Source: Cyphellophora europaea CBS 101466 (lineage: Eukaryota > Ascomycota > Eurotiomycetes > Chaetothyriales > Cyphellophoraceae). Taken from it: DNA of 64,000 bases. Position 1 is the first letter of the stretch. Every line of letters begins with the position of its first letter. Below are positions 21,540 to 33,143 of this stretch, piece after piece. The position numbers and the translations under genes are program-made. The stretch covers positions 2,728,001-2,792,000 of the forward strand of contig NW_008481797.1 in assembly GCF_000365145.1 (NCBI RefSeq). The letters are read 5' to 3'. A model generated the notes under the pieces. The model saw only the letters and a list, made by a program, of their open reading frames with translations. It did no database searches and was not told where the DNA came from.

Positions 21540-24023
21540 ATGGCAACAGAGGATACTGCCACAAGCACGCGTGTCTTCGTCTCCGGTCTACCTCCTTCGT
21601 TTTCGAGCGATGATCTACGGAAGCATTTCAATCAGAAGCACAGCGTTAACGATGCGCATGTGTTCTCGGATCGGCGCATAGGCTTCGTCGGGTTTCATGA
21701 CCATGACACAGCCCAGAAAGCAGCCAAATATTTCAACAGGTCATTCATACGCATGTCAAAAATATCAGTCTCATTAGCTAGACCTGTCGATGTCAAGCGA
21801 AATGCGAGTGGCCAGGGAGCGCCGGTTTCTCAGAAACTAGAGAAGTTCCAGCAGCAGCGCGTGAGTCGAGAGTCCAATAAGCGAAAACGAGACTTGAAGG
21901 ACGATGGCGAGGCGCAACGTGAGCAAACGGACAAAGCCACGAACCACGGTCGTGCCCATGACCGTGGTGCACCAACCTCACCGCCCGCACAACATGCAGA
22001 AGAGGGCGAGTTCGAAGGCTTTGATTCAGAAGGCGAGAAGATTGACACGAACAACGGCGCAGAAGTGACGAACATGTCTGTGTCAGACAGTGACTGGTTA
22101 AGAGCCAAGACGAACCGGACATTAGACCTACAGGATCCAGATGTTGACTCAAAGGACACCTCGACGGTCCAGCAGCTTCCGAGTCCTGTCCCATCTAAAT
22201 CGAGTCCAGCGCCGCCGACGCAGGATGAGGGAGAACGGCCACACGCAGAGTCGAGCGACTCACCAGCTGCTGTCGAAGTACCAAACGGTCGGCTTTTTGT
22301 CAGGAATCTGGCATTCAGTACGAGCGAGGATGACCTCGAATCGCTGTTTTCGGCTTATGGCAAGCTTGAAGAGGTAATAACCCAGCGCTCTTCCCCCCTC
22401 TTTCTCTTCCGTGATGATCTCCTGATAGGGACATCTTATGCACTCGCATATGATTCGAACTGGGAGCTAGTTTTTTAGTAGATGCTTCGCACCTCTGACC
22501 CCATTCAACTATCATCTCTGCTCAATGCCTCTTAGTGATCCTTTGCTAACTTGGCACAGTCCCATATTGTTAAAGACAACCGAACATCCAAAAGCAAAGG
22601 CCTAGGATTTGTTCAGTTCGTACACCCAGAAGATGCTAGTAAAGCAATGTTGGAATGCGATGGACAGCCGTTTCAAGGTCGACTGCTCCACATCTTACCT
22701 GCGTCAGACCCAAAGAAACAGAACCTAACCGACTTCGATATATCGAAGCTGCCATTGAAGCAGCAAAAAGCTCTCAAACGAAAAGCTGAGGCTGCGAAGA
22801 CCACATTTAGTTGGAACTCGTTGTACATGAACCCTGACGCCGTTCTGGCTTCAACTGCTCAACGACTTGGTGTATCGAAAGCGGATTTGCTCGATCCCTC
22901 ATCGGCGGATGCCGCGGTGAAGCAAGCGCACGCGGAAACCAGCATAATCCAGGAGACCAAGGAATATCTGCGGAAACAAGGCATCAATATTGACGCCTTT
23001 TCGCAGCGTCAGCGTGACGATCGATCGCTCTTGCTCAAGAATTTTCCATATGGCACAACCACGGAAGACCTTGACGCGATGCTGAGGAAGTTTGGCGCTG
23101 TGGAGAGAATAGTGTTTCCTCCCACCGGCACTATGGCAATTGCTTTGTTCCACGAAGCCTTCGAGGCACAGTCGGCCCTAAAGGGACTTGCATACAGCAA
23201 TTTGAAGGGCGCAGTGCTGTACCTAGAGAAGGGTCCGAAAGGCTTGTTTGACCCACAAGCTAACGTGGAACCAAGCAACGACGCTGTCGCAGAAGATAGT
23301 GGCGGTGCTACTAGCGAGAGCGGTCTAACTTCGACCGTATTCGTCAGGAATCTCAACTTTGCCACTTCGACGGCAAGACTTGCAGAGGTCTTCAGGCCAC
23401 TCACAGGCTTTCTGTCGGCAAGAGTGAAGACCAGGAGTGAGAAGAGCCGCCCCGGAGAGGTTCTCAGCATGGGATTCGGCTTTGTCGAGTTCCGTACAAG
23501 AGCTCTTGCAGACGCAGCGGTTTCCACCATGAATGGACACCGCCTGGATGGCCATGAGTTGCTCGTCCAAATTTCCAACCGGGCGCTGGACGCTGCTGAA
23601 GAACGGCGCAAAGAAGACAGCAGCAAGAAGGCTGACCAAGCAAAGACCAAAATCATCATCAAGAACCTGCCGTTTGAAGCGTCGAAGAAAGACCTCCGAG
23701 CGCTCTTCGGCGAGTACGGCGCTTTGCGGTCGATCCGAATGCCAAGAAAATTTGACAACTCCGCCCGCGGATTCGCCTTCGCTGATTTCGTCACTGCAAA
23801 GGAGGCTCAATCGGCCATGCAAGCACTTTCGAATACTCATCTGCTAGGTCGCAAGCTTGTCCTCGACTTTGCCGAAGGTGAGGCTGATGACCCGGAAGCC
23901 ACCATCAAGGCCATGGAACAGAAGGCTGGGCGCCAGGCACATCTCACAACCGTCAACAAGATGATCTCTGGATCGGCCCGCAGGAAGTTCACAGTTGATG
24001 CACGAGACAACGATACAAATTAG
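21540..24023 (+). CDS. MRD1: Multiple RNA-binding domain protein Mrd1 (five RRMs)
   Basis: Nucleolar protein that binds pre-rRNA and U3 snoRNP and is needed for the early cleavages giving 18S rRNA. Exon 1 is 21540-22373 and exon 2 is 22560-24023, giving 765 residues. The single intron is 186 nt and falls inside RRM2. Five RRMs can be followed: TRVFVSGLPPSFSSDDLRKH (start about 9), GRLFVRNLAFSTSEDDLESL with KSKGLGFVQF (about 250-335), RSLLLKNFPYGTTTEDLDAM (about 435), STVFVRNLNFATSTARLAEV with MGFGFVEF (about 540-620) and TKIIIKNLPFEASKKDLRAL with RGFAFADF (about 645-720). The acidic, charged linker after RRM1 is disordered. Order and length match fungal Mrd1. Confidence 0.95.
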
Positions 24024-24822
24024 CGGTCGTGGAAGCTCCCTGCCATAAATCGCAATCACCGTCAACCCCCCCTTGCATGTATGCAAGTCATTTAAGTGAA
24101 TACAGATATTATGATCCCAAGACACCCGGAAAGTCTGTCCGCCCGTGTTGTCGTCGACAGCGGAGGCGTGGAGCGCCGTTACCAGCAGAAGGGAGGAAAG
24201 CATTCGACACTAAATGTCGGTGGTCCGTGTCCTCAGAGGCAAGAGCCGATCAGCATTCCTACTGAGATTGTGTCACGCCGGGTACTGGCCGCTGATTTGT
24301 GTATGGGCTCATCCCTCCGGCAATCGAAAGAACGAGGCAAGTCCATCGCAATCCTCCCCGACTCTTAGTGGTCCAAATTTTGGTGTTCCCCTCGTTCCTG
24401 TGGCGTTGCCGTCTACCACCTGTGCTCCCTTCGCCGAAATGTCCCCCTTGCAGAGCGCCCCTACCCCGCCTCAAGCCTGAGTGTCTGTGCGGCAAGGACG
24501 AAATGATCTGGGTGTCTTGTATGCCTGAGATTGTCTGGTGGAGATGGTGTGCCTGATCGAGCAAGCTCGTCCTAATACCCAATCATGAGCAAGCTACCTA
24601 GGTAGGTGAAGAGTAAAATCTTAGGAGTATCTTCCTGCTGTCGAGAACATTAGCAATTTGCATAGCACGAGCAAGTCTACTCCTTGTTCCAGTACGGCTG
24701 TACTTGAGAGGTTTATCCCCAGACTCAATAACAGTTCCTTAATTCCTTTGTTCTCATCATTCCCCGAGTTCCTTGTGTCCTAACATTCTCATTCCTTCAC
24801 GGTCAGAGGGGATTGGTGCACC
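24024..24822. other. Intergenic with probable leader of the TEA gene
   Basis: No gene is seen. The right part is likely the 5' leader of the TEA factor and contains a short upstream ORF (listed separately). Confidence 0.5.
24585..24605 (+). promoter_or_regulatory. Upstream ORF candidate before the TEA factor
   Basis: ATG at 24585 encodes MSKLPR and stops at 24605, 217 bases before the main start. If it is in the mRNA it could damp translation of the regulator. Transcript start is unknown. Confidence 0.4.
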
Positions 24823-27800
24823 ATGGAGCACTGGCATACCAACAGCTCTGCTCCATACCAACGTGAGCCTGGCGACCTGACCTTAGGATCAAGGGTCTTG
24901 ACTTCATCATCAGGCAACATACAGACGTACAATCCAGAGTCCAAAGATGGGATCGAAAACCAAGATCCTCTACAACTATCTCGAAGGCCGGAACCGTGGC
25001 CGAAGCAAGAGATCCAATACCCAATTCCCGAGGTCAAGCTAGGGTCGAACGATGCTCATGGAGAGAACTTAGCACATCTCCAACAGAGACGGCAGAACCA
25101 GAGGGATAAGTTCTATCGACGACGACGAGTTGACCCAGCTCGCCCCTATCTTCAGCATGCCAAATACCTCCAATACCGTGCTCGACAACGCTGCGATACA
25201 GGACCCGATGGCAAGCCGGTGTGGGATGATCGGATCGAGGATGCGTTCCAGAATGGTATAACTCCAGAGTTTTTTGTTTCTAAATCCAGCTACTGACACA
25301 GTATAGCACTCGTTAACATCCCTCCCATGGGCCGAAGGAAGAAATCCCAGCGAGGACGGCCTCATGGCCGGAATGAGTTGATTTCAGAATGGATCTTTCA
25401 AGAGACAGGAGAGTACCGGACCAGGAAGCAGGTCTCTAGCCACATCCAAGTGCTCAACACCTTGCTCAAAGATATCCCTGAATGTATGTCATAAGCTTCC
25501 CTTCTGCTCTCATCTAACGTCTTTTCTTCCAGGGAATGCCTTGGTCACAGCGTCGGACGACCGTGGTGGCGGGGGCAGTGAATACTACAGTGACTCGATC
25601 AAAGACATGGTCAGAAGTCAGTCTATTTCCAGCCGCCATTATAACAGGGGGTATAGCAGGCCAGCACACGGTTCATACTCAATGCCCTCTGGTAACGGCT
25701 ACGTCGATCGTTACTCTTGCTCACGCCTCAGCTTCAAGATGTGGGTCAGTTTGCCAGAGGATATCAGCCAAGCACTGCACCTCTACACTAGGCTGCAGAG
25801 CAACAGCTCGTCCAGTCCAATGCCGTTGGAAGACGTCAAGAATTGGCGCAACTCATACCCCAGCCTGCGGTCCGTCATGGAGAATTGGACGTTGACAGAC
25901 TCCTGCGACATAATCCTGCTCGACACCAGCTTCCAGCTCATGACAGACTTCCCACCTAAGCATTCCAAGCTGGGTATCAGTCTCGAGCTTGACTTCATGC
26001 ATCCTTCTGGTCATAACAAGGAGGCACTGTCGACGCTGACAAAATGGAACTGCGTCACACAAATCTACCAACACGGACGTCTGATCAAGGAAACGCGGGA
26101 CATGTTTCCTGGCAAAGACTTGCCGCCCGGCAAGATACGTCCCTTTTTCGAATCGAGATGGTGGGCATCCACTTTTACAACTCTGACCGAAAAGCGTAAG
26201 CGAGCTGAGGATTCCGAGTCGGATGGTGCAGTTGAAGTTGCCAACGAAGCTTCACGCAATTTCTTCCGTGGACTGACAGTCATGCAAGAGATCACTGCTG
26301 AGATGAAGTCCAAGGATGTCTATGACACTCCTCGCTTGAAAAGGATGGGCATCTTGCTGTGGAGGTTCTCGCAGGCCGCCCCGGAATATGTTGGAACCAC
26401 GACCTGGCAGAAGCTCATCCCTCCGGCTGAAATGATGGATGCGAGAGGCGAGACCAGTATTAGCGACATGGGTCTCCCAACGATGGGCATCGACACAACG
26501 ATGGATGCAGCACAGAACGCGGACCTATTCACTCATCCGCAAGGCTTCATGCCGATGCAGAGCCAACAGGACTACGACATGTTTGACACCAGCATGGACG
26601 ACCTTTGTCACGATGGCTTCATGTACGGCCAAGATCAGCTGACCGACTTTGGTAGTTTTCAGAATGATGGCGCGTCCTTCACCTTCGAGTCGGGGACAGG
26701 TCTCAACGGCGATCTTAGCATGGGCTACTCGTTGCCAACGCAAGAGGCTCAGCATCCTTCAGAGCCACCTTCCCAACAAAGCACTAATCTCTTTGAGATG
26801 CCCCAGATCAAGCAGCAAGAGCCCGATCGCCAACTCGCCTTACAATCCGCACCGCAACATGACAGCTACAACCCGCCCACCGAAAAGTCTGGCACCCAGC
26901 CCCTTGCCAAATTCGACATGAATACGCACAAGGTCCTCCAAGCCCAGCTCGGTGCAGAACACTACTACTCTCAGCAGCTAGACCCACCACAACAGCCACC
27001 ATCGCGTCGCTCAGCGCACCCATCTCCTCACCAACACCAGCAAGCTTCCCAAGCGCAACACCCACCTCCAACCCCACATCTAGACGACCACGACGAAACG
27101 GTCCGCGCCCTCCTTGCCGCCTCCGCCATGTCTGATCTCGGCAACTCCACGTCCGCCAGCCAAAGCTCCGCTCAGGCGAACAGGCCCTCGGCAACCACAG
27201 CCAGCAGCACCAAAAACATCCTCGCCACCACACGCCCCGGCCCTCCCAGCATCACCTACTCCCGCGCGCCACTGACCCTCCATGCCCCGCAACCACTCTA
27301 CATCCCCACCTCGCAACCCTTCACCGGCGCGCCCACCCCACCACTGACCGCCGGTAGCGCCACCAGCAGCCACCATCACCAGCACCTCCACCACCCTCAC
27401 CCTCATCACCAGCCAATCTCGCACCCACTCTCAGCCCCCATCCGCCCGCCGCTTCAGGCCCACCACAGCTTCACGAATGTGGGCGCCATGGACGCGCGCA
27501 CTACGGCACAGCACCATCGGCACGTGCCGTCCAAGCCCAGTATCGGTGGGGGCGCGAGCTTCGCGGCCGCCCTGGCGAACCTTGATGCCTATAGCAGCAG
27601 CAATGAGTTGGCGTTTGGCGTGCCGCATCATGGCGCGTATGACCAGCCTTCTTCGGCGAGCGTTTCAGGAGGGAATGCCGCGAGGGCGGCGCATGGGAAC
27701 GGGGCTATGGGCTTGGGAGGAGCGGGGGCTGGGGAGGAGATCTCGAGGCCGCAGAGCCAGCCGGTGCTGTCGGTCAGTGTGCCGGTGCAGATTGGGGATG

Positions 27801-28015
27801 GTGCGGTGGGGATGGGTATGGGGTTGGGGCTGGGTGCGTATGAGCCGTGGGAGAACGTGCAGAATGAGGTTTTGGGGTCTAGTGGAGGGCATGGGCAGCA
27901 TCAGCAGCGCCAGCAGCGCCAGCATCCGCATGCGCATCAGCATCAGCAGGGTGGGAGTGCAGCTTACACGGAGGTTGAGCGGGGTGTTGGGCAAGGGGAA
28001 AGGGTACGTGGATAG
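24823..28015 (+). CDS. abaA: TEA/ATTS-domain transcription factor (AbaA/Tec1 type)
   Basis: Developmental regulator; in Aspergillus AbaA drives the middle phase of conidiation. Exons are 24823-25255, 25307-25483 and 25533-28015, giving 1030 residues. The TEA DNA-binding domain spans about 120-205 and crosses both introns: VWDDRIEDAFQNALVNIPPM, GRRKKSQRGRPHGRNELISE and RTRKQVSSHIQVLNTLLKDI. The RKQVSSHIQVL helix is the recognition helix. Residues 230-440 are a second conserved block (LSFKMWVSLPEDISQALHLY; FFESRWWASTFTTLTEK; NFFRGLTVMQEITAEM). The rest is low-complexity, rich in Gln, Pro and His (a SSHHHQHLHHPHPHH run), ending in Gly. AbaA orthology is inferred from the single TEA class in filamentous ascomycetes. 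Base composition swings from C-rich to G-rich near the 3' end. Confidence 0.9.
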
Positions 28016-29816
28016 GTGGACCTTTTTACTACAGGTTGGCGGAGTGGAATGGGATTGGAAGTGAATACACACACTCGCTTGAGTCCGTGACAAAGTTCAG
28101 AGACGGGGTTGGGCAGGGCGTCGATGGCAACCACAATACAGCAATGGGGACGGGAGAATGGACGAGGCACACAGGTGGGCATGCGATGACATGGCGCAGA
28201 CGAGAGATCAGGTGACGATGGATCACAACGGGGACATTGACGACATGATATCAACAACAACAACACCCCAGTTCACAACGATCAAAGACTGGATGGATGA
28301 GATGGGAATGGCAACTTTTGGGAAAGAAACCGGGACATGATTTGACGAATTGAGATCTATTAGAGAAGAAGAAGGACACCGGTTCGGAGGACTTCATATT
28401 CACACGTTGTACATAGTTATTATCAACTTTGACTTACTGGGCACCCAAAATATCCCTCACGGTCGTTTCGAAGCAAGAACAAAGAACAAAGAACAAGAAA
28501 TCTGTATAAGCCAAGAAGCAACTTTGGCTGGCGAAAGGCGGGTGTCCAGCTCCAAAGCAGGCAGCACACCAAAAAGGGGAGCCGGCCCCAAAAAGGCGAC
28601 AAGAAGGCGACCAGGCCCCTCGCCCCGTTTTCCATCCGGGGAAAAGAAGGTCCGGCGCGGCAATTCGGCCCCTTGGGAAGGGAAAGATCTAACCCTGCAC
28701 CTCAATTACGGTACCTCGCGGGGGCTTGCGGAAAGACATGGGCTCAGAAGGAGGTTATTGGTAGTCCCCACGATGGAGAGACATTGTATGTACTGGTGGT
28801 ACCTGAGAAGGGGAGGATGCGCCGGGGGGGCGCGCCGGGGGGCTCTATTATTGAACATGGCATGCACACCATCTCCAGAGTGGCGCAGGCGCAGCATCGC
28901 TCGCTTATTTGCATAAAGGACAAGGGGAAATTTCGCAGCATGTCCAAAGGAGGCCCCCCCCCCCCCCCCCCCGCCCCAGGCGAGAGGAGAGGGCCAAGGG
29001 GAAAACGGAAAAAGGAAGTTGTATCTAGAAAAAAAAAAAGTCAAAACGCCCTTGGTTGGCCTGGCCATGAAAGAAGATGATGATGACCTAAAAAGAGAAA
29101 GACCCTTGCCAAGACAGGATGATATGATTGCATATCGCGTTTTCATTGCATTGCTCGCGAGCAATGTTGCGGGAGGGTTGTAAAGGCTCGGTACGACGAT
29201 GGAGACCTGAGATCGTCGAACCCTGGGAAGATAAGGAGTGCCGCGGAGGAATGCAACGGGGGATGGATCTGAGATTGCGATGGCGACTTTTTTGGTGATG
29301 ATCATGATTGAAGCCGGCAAGCATAGTCTCCTGCGAGGAGTCGTTTGAGTCATGCCTTGGAAGGGGACAGATACTCACTTCACTGGGCAGCTGAAAGCAG
29401 TCCTCTCGTTCTCCTCAGTCCACTCATCGTGAACGGAATCAAAGAGGAGAATAGATGGAAGAACAAACGTAGTCTTCAGTCATCGTTTTGATGATTCTGT
29501 TATTTCAGGTGTCTGACCTTTGGGGGTATATACAACCACAGCAACACCTGTCTATTTCATCTCAACCTGTGCAATGCCAACTGTGGCACGCACGATCTCA
29601 CTGTTGACCTATTCCCACATAGACACACCAAGCGGACTTCATAAGCCATATGGTGTCAACAATCATTCGAATACAAGAAGAAATGTCTGCATCAGTTCCC
29701 AAATCATCGCCATGCACTGCATGCTGTGTTCCATGATGCATCCTCATTTGCGTCCTACTTGGGACGGCCCTCTGTCCTCACCCCTCGAGCTCTTATGGAA
29801 ACAGTATTAAAAGAGC
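28016..29816. other. 1.8 kb convergent intergenic region
   Basis: It lies between the 3' ends of the TEA factor and the cupredoxin gene. No supported coding sequence. It contains A/G-rich stretches around 28470-28680 and 28970-29100 and a long C homopolymer. Confidence 0.5.
28954..28972. repeat. C19 homopolymer
   Basis: Nineteen consecutive C in purine-rich surroundings. Length is likely to vary between reads and isolates. Confidence 0.85.
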
Positions 29817-30859
29817 TTATAGCATAGCAACCACACCCACGAGCAGCGCGCCGAGACTGAACGACGAGCCGACCTTGCTGGCACCACCGGTGAAGGTGGC
29901 AGGAGCAGCATCCGTTGTGGAAGCGCCAGCAGCTGCAGGAGTAGCGATGGCACCACCGCCAAGAGAGCTACCAGCTGCTGGGGGAGACGCACCGCCGGCA
30001 GAAGCAGGAGGAGAGGCAGGGGCAGCAGGCGGGGAAGCAGCACCACTAGCCGCAGGAGGAGGGCTGGCAGGAGGAGCAGCACCACCTGCCGCGGGAGGCG
30101 CGGGCAGAGCAGCTGCGGCTTCCTGGTACTTCTGAATGGTGCGCTCGGGGTTGTTGGCAGGAGGGTTGATGACCATGCTCATACCATTGCGGCAGTGAGG
30201 CTGCTGGCCGCAGAAGATCCAGATGGGCATGGTGTCGTTGATCAGGACGTTGTAGACGGGAGTGGTGTCCTCCTGTCCAGTGACAGGCACGAAACCAGAG
30301 CGCAGGCCGGGACGCTGAGGCGTGGCGAGCGAGGCATCCTTGGCCACGCAGGGCGCATCGAAGCTAGACTCGGTCACAGTGTGGTTCTAGAGGATGTCAG
30401 CGCATGTCGAGACTCAGATGGGTTGAAAGCACGCACCTTGGGGTGGAACTGGAACTGAACAACATCGCCAGGCATGGCGTGAACAGTGTCGGGGAAGTAC
30501 TTCAGCGAGCCGTTGTTGTCGCCGACCGCAACAAGGTGAACGTTCAACGCCTTGTGCTCGGGCATAGCGCCCTTGACCTCCTTGGTAGCAGCAGGAGGCG
30601 GAGCAGCGACGGGGTGGGCTTGCTGAGCAGGCGGCGTATGTACAGCGGCTGGGGGAGCAGGAGGTGCCATGGTCTTGTGTTCAACAGCAGGAGCCACAGG
30701 CGCAGCAGGCATCTTGTGCTCGGGAGGAGCGACAGCAACGGGAGCCGCCATGGTGTGAACAGCTGGAGCTGGAGCAGCAGCAGCAGCCCAAACCTCGTGG
30801 TTGGTCGCAGCGACCGAGGTAGCCAGCAGAGCTGACGTGAAGAGAGACTTGGTATACAT
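29817..30859 (-). CDS. Secreted cupredoxin-domain, GPI-anchored, Ala/Pro-rich protein
   Basis: Fungal extracellular cupredoxin-like cell-surface protein; enzymatic function is not known. Exons on the minus strand are 30859-30437 and 30386-29817, giving 330 residues. The start MYTKSLFTSALLATSVAA is a signal peptide. Residues about 25-100 are an Ala/Pro/His/Val-rich stalk with PEHK/VEHK-type repeats. The cupredoxin domain (about 105-215) has VVQFQFHPKNHTVTESSF, IWIFCGQQPHCRNGMSMVIN and the ligands His (NHTV), Cys (FCGQQ), His (PHC) and Met (NGM) expected for a type 1 copper site. A second Ala/Pro/Ser-rich tail follows. The C-terminus GASKVGSSFSLGALLVGVVAM fits a GPI-attachment signal. The frame is open 5' of 30859, but the signal peptide fixes this start. 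Confidence 0.88.
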
Positions 30860-31976
30860 TGTTGGTTGACGGCGGTAATAGTTTAGTGGAATCGGTGAGA
30901 TGAAATTAATGAGCGGCCGGCGCAAGTCTGGATCGAAGTGAAGCTTCTGGGCTATGCGTCAAGCACACCGAAGAGAGTGACTGTAAGAAAAGAGAGTGTT
31001 TGTTGTTTGCTAGATAGAATGAGGATGCGTCCGAGGAAGATGGATTGGGATGCGAGGTGACCATATGTAGGTCGGCATGTCTAGGCACGGAGGCGGTGGC
31101 AGAGATTAGGGTGTCCATTCAGGTGAACAGCCGGTAGCAATGCCTCGCCTCAAAGGAGACTGAAACCATTGTGGACATGGTTCCTGAATAGACCTGTTCG
31201 TGGTTCTGGCGCGTGTTGCCAGACCCGAGATGTCGGAGAAGCGTCTCAGGCGGCGGAGGTTAGGGTTTCCCGGGGCGGAGGAGAAACGACAGGCTGTCGC
31301 AAGATCTAGCCAGGAAGCTCAAAAAGGCAAAATACGGGGCTGAGGGTTTTGTCATTGCACGGATCTGCTGTCTATCCGGGTGGCTAAGCGAAGAAGACGG
31401 ATCCCAGGGGCTGAAGCGCGTAGATGTTTGGAAAAGTGTCGCGCGAGGCTGCAACGAGTGGTGGTGGAGGTGGCTGCGACGTTGAACGTCGCGGGGGCTG
31501 CGCGCTTAGCCATATTTAGCAGGCACACCCACGCCCGGTGTTGCTGAATTTGAACAATGCTTCTTGGTATACAGCCTGTATCCATGTTGATTGATGCCTT
31601 CCTTTCCCCATTCTACGGAGAGACTCGTGCCGTGAATGCCATGCCATGCCATGAACCGCCATTGCTCGTCGCTTGGGACTCTGTCTTACTCCGGCTCGCT
31701 AAGAATAATACTAGTGCACGAATACCTCCAGTAGCCACCCCCCTGATATCTCGGCTGGCCACCCTCCCGATGACCATTGTCCGCACAGACCTCCAAGCGA
31801 ATGCCTTGCAGAACGGAATCATCCTGCTGGAGATGGCCATCTTGAGTCCACTGAGTACCTGACCCTGCGTGGTAACTTGGCTGCAGCCCGCGGCCTCATT
31901 AACGGCTTGTCGCTCGTACTGGCAGGCGCTACAGCCATGACCCGATCGGCACCACCGTTGCGACGCCGGCTTTGGC
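30860..31976. other. Intergenic 1.1 kb
   Basis: The right-hand side is the 3' flank of the BED-finger gene and the left-hand side the cupredoxin promoter. Short frames on both strands show no domain. Confidence 0.5.
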
Positions 31977-32855
31977 TCATGACATTGGATAGCCTTGTGG
32001 GCTAGGGGCCATGAAATTCCAGTTTCCGGGGGGAAGGCTGTCGGCAGCTACATAGCCGGGTGGAGCGCGAACATTCGGTTCCAGACCTTGAAGGGCCGGG
32101 TCGACATCGTCCTCGGGCTTCCTTTTCTTAGGGCGACCACGAGGTCGATTGGCATTGGGCGGATCAAGCACATATTCTTCCTTGAGCTGCATCGACACAT
32201 TGGGGTCATAGCCGCGATCGCGCGCCAGCTTGCGCAGTCCGGCTAATACTTTGGGGTCTATTCCTGTAATCTCGAAGATGCGTTCCGATGAGATACTGGC
32301 CTCGGCCAGCGCCAGAGCCTGTATGCGCACTGCCGTCGAGTGCTCGGCCATCTTCAGTACCTTGGGAGGCTTGGGCGACTCGTTGGCATGCTGGTAAGCC
32401 CTGGAGCTCTTGAAGTATCCCGCCGGGTCCGCGGCTTGTCTGGTAATGCTGTTCTCCATGCCCTCATTCTTCATCGCCTCGAGGTAGTTCTGGCATTGCA
32501 GCAGGTGCACTCGCTGGCGCGACGTGTGCTGCGCCATTTCGCGGCTGCAGTACTTGCATCGTACCTGGGCGAGTTTCTTCTTGCGGCGATGAGCCTGTGC
32601 CGACAATCTGGAACGGAGAGTCTTACCTGTGAGCTCTCGGGGTCTTGCGGAATGATCTCCCAAGCTGAGTGCGTCTCTACGTCGCCCGGCGCAGACTTGT
32701 ATCCTCCCGACCCTGGTCCTCCCATATCTGCGGGATGCGGTCGTGGTATTGTCAGATCGAATAATGCGCCTGTCTTTTGATGACAGATGTGGCAGGATTT
32801 GTGCTCGTGTCGCAGACGCAGCGGACAGAATTCTTCAAGTTCAGCCTCAAAATTG
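31977..32855 (-). CDS. BED-type zinc-finger / AT-hook protein, 5' end unresolved
   Basis: Probable DNA-binding protein. The clear exons on the minus strand are 32855-32627 and 32564-31977, joined by a 62-nt intron (CAG|GTAAGA donor, CCCAG acceptor). The join creates a BED finger: WEIIPQDPESSQ then VRCKYCSREMAQHTSRQRVH and LLQCQNY, with an aromatic Trp, CxxC and H-x4-C ligands. An extra CxxC (KSCHICHQ) precedes it. The downstream part has a helical block (KVLKMAEHSTAVRIQALALA) and an AT-hook-like basic patch (NRPRGRPKKRKPEDD). Neither exon offers a convincing ATG, so at least one more exon must lie between 32856 and about 33130. A 54-nt intron ending at 32856 is likely. Confidence 0.6.
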
Positions 32856-33143
32856 CTGGATGAGATCAAGGTCACGGTCGCCGAGAGTCAAAGACGCGTA
32901 CTCACACACGGACTTTGTGTATCACCTTGTTTCGTAGCAGATTCGTGATGGTGGTGATGATGGCCAGCGATGGATGACAGCTGAGGGGCTCTGTAATGCT
33001 CACAAATGACACGACTCGATTGAGTGAGCGCGCACGCTATTCCCCTTTGGGAACCACAACACGCGTTACCATCCTCGCGTCTCTGCCCGCGTGGAGGGGC
33101 ACCTTGAATCTGTTGCGCTTCCCATGCATCAAATCTTACCAGT
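32856..33143. promoter_or_regulatory. Divergent promoter, BED protein (-) / mis12 (+)
   Basis: A segment of 288 bases that must contain both the missing first exon(s) of the BED-finger gene and the transcription start of mis12. It includes a CAC/ATC-rich stretch near 32950. Confidence 0.45.

Noticed and set aside
28350..29353. Long open frames on both strands between the TEA and cupredoxin genes
   Set aside because: They are driven by purine-rich and homopolymer sequence and read through C19; no domains.
32595..32626. A 32-nt ultra-short intron in the BED-finger gene
   Set aside because: The same donor with the next in-phase acceptor gives a normal 62-nt intron and a better BED finger, so the short version is not needed.
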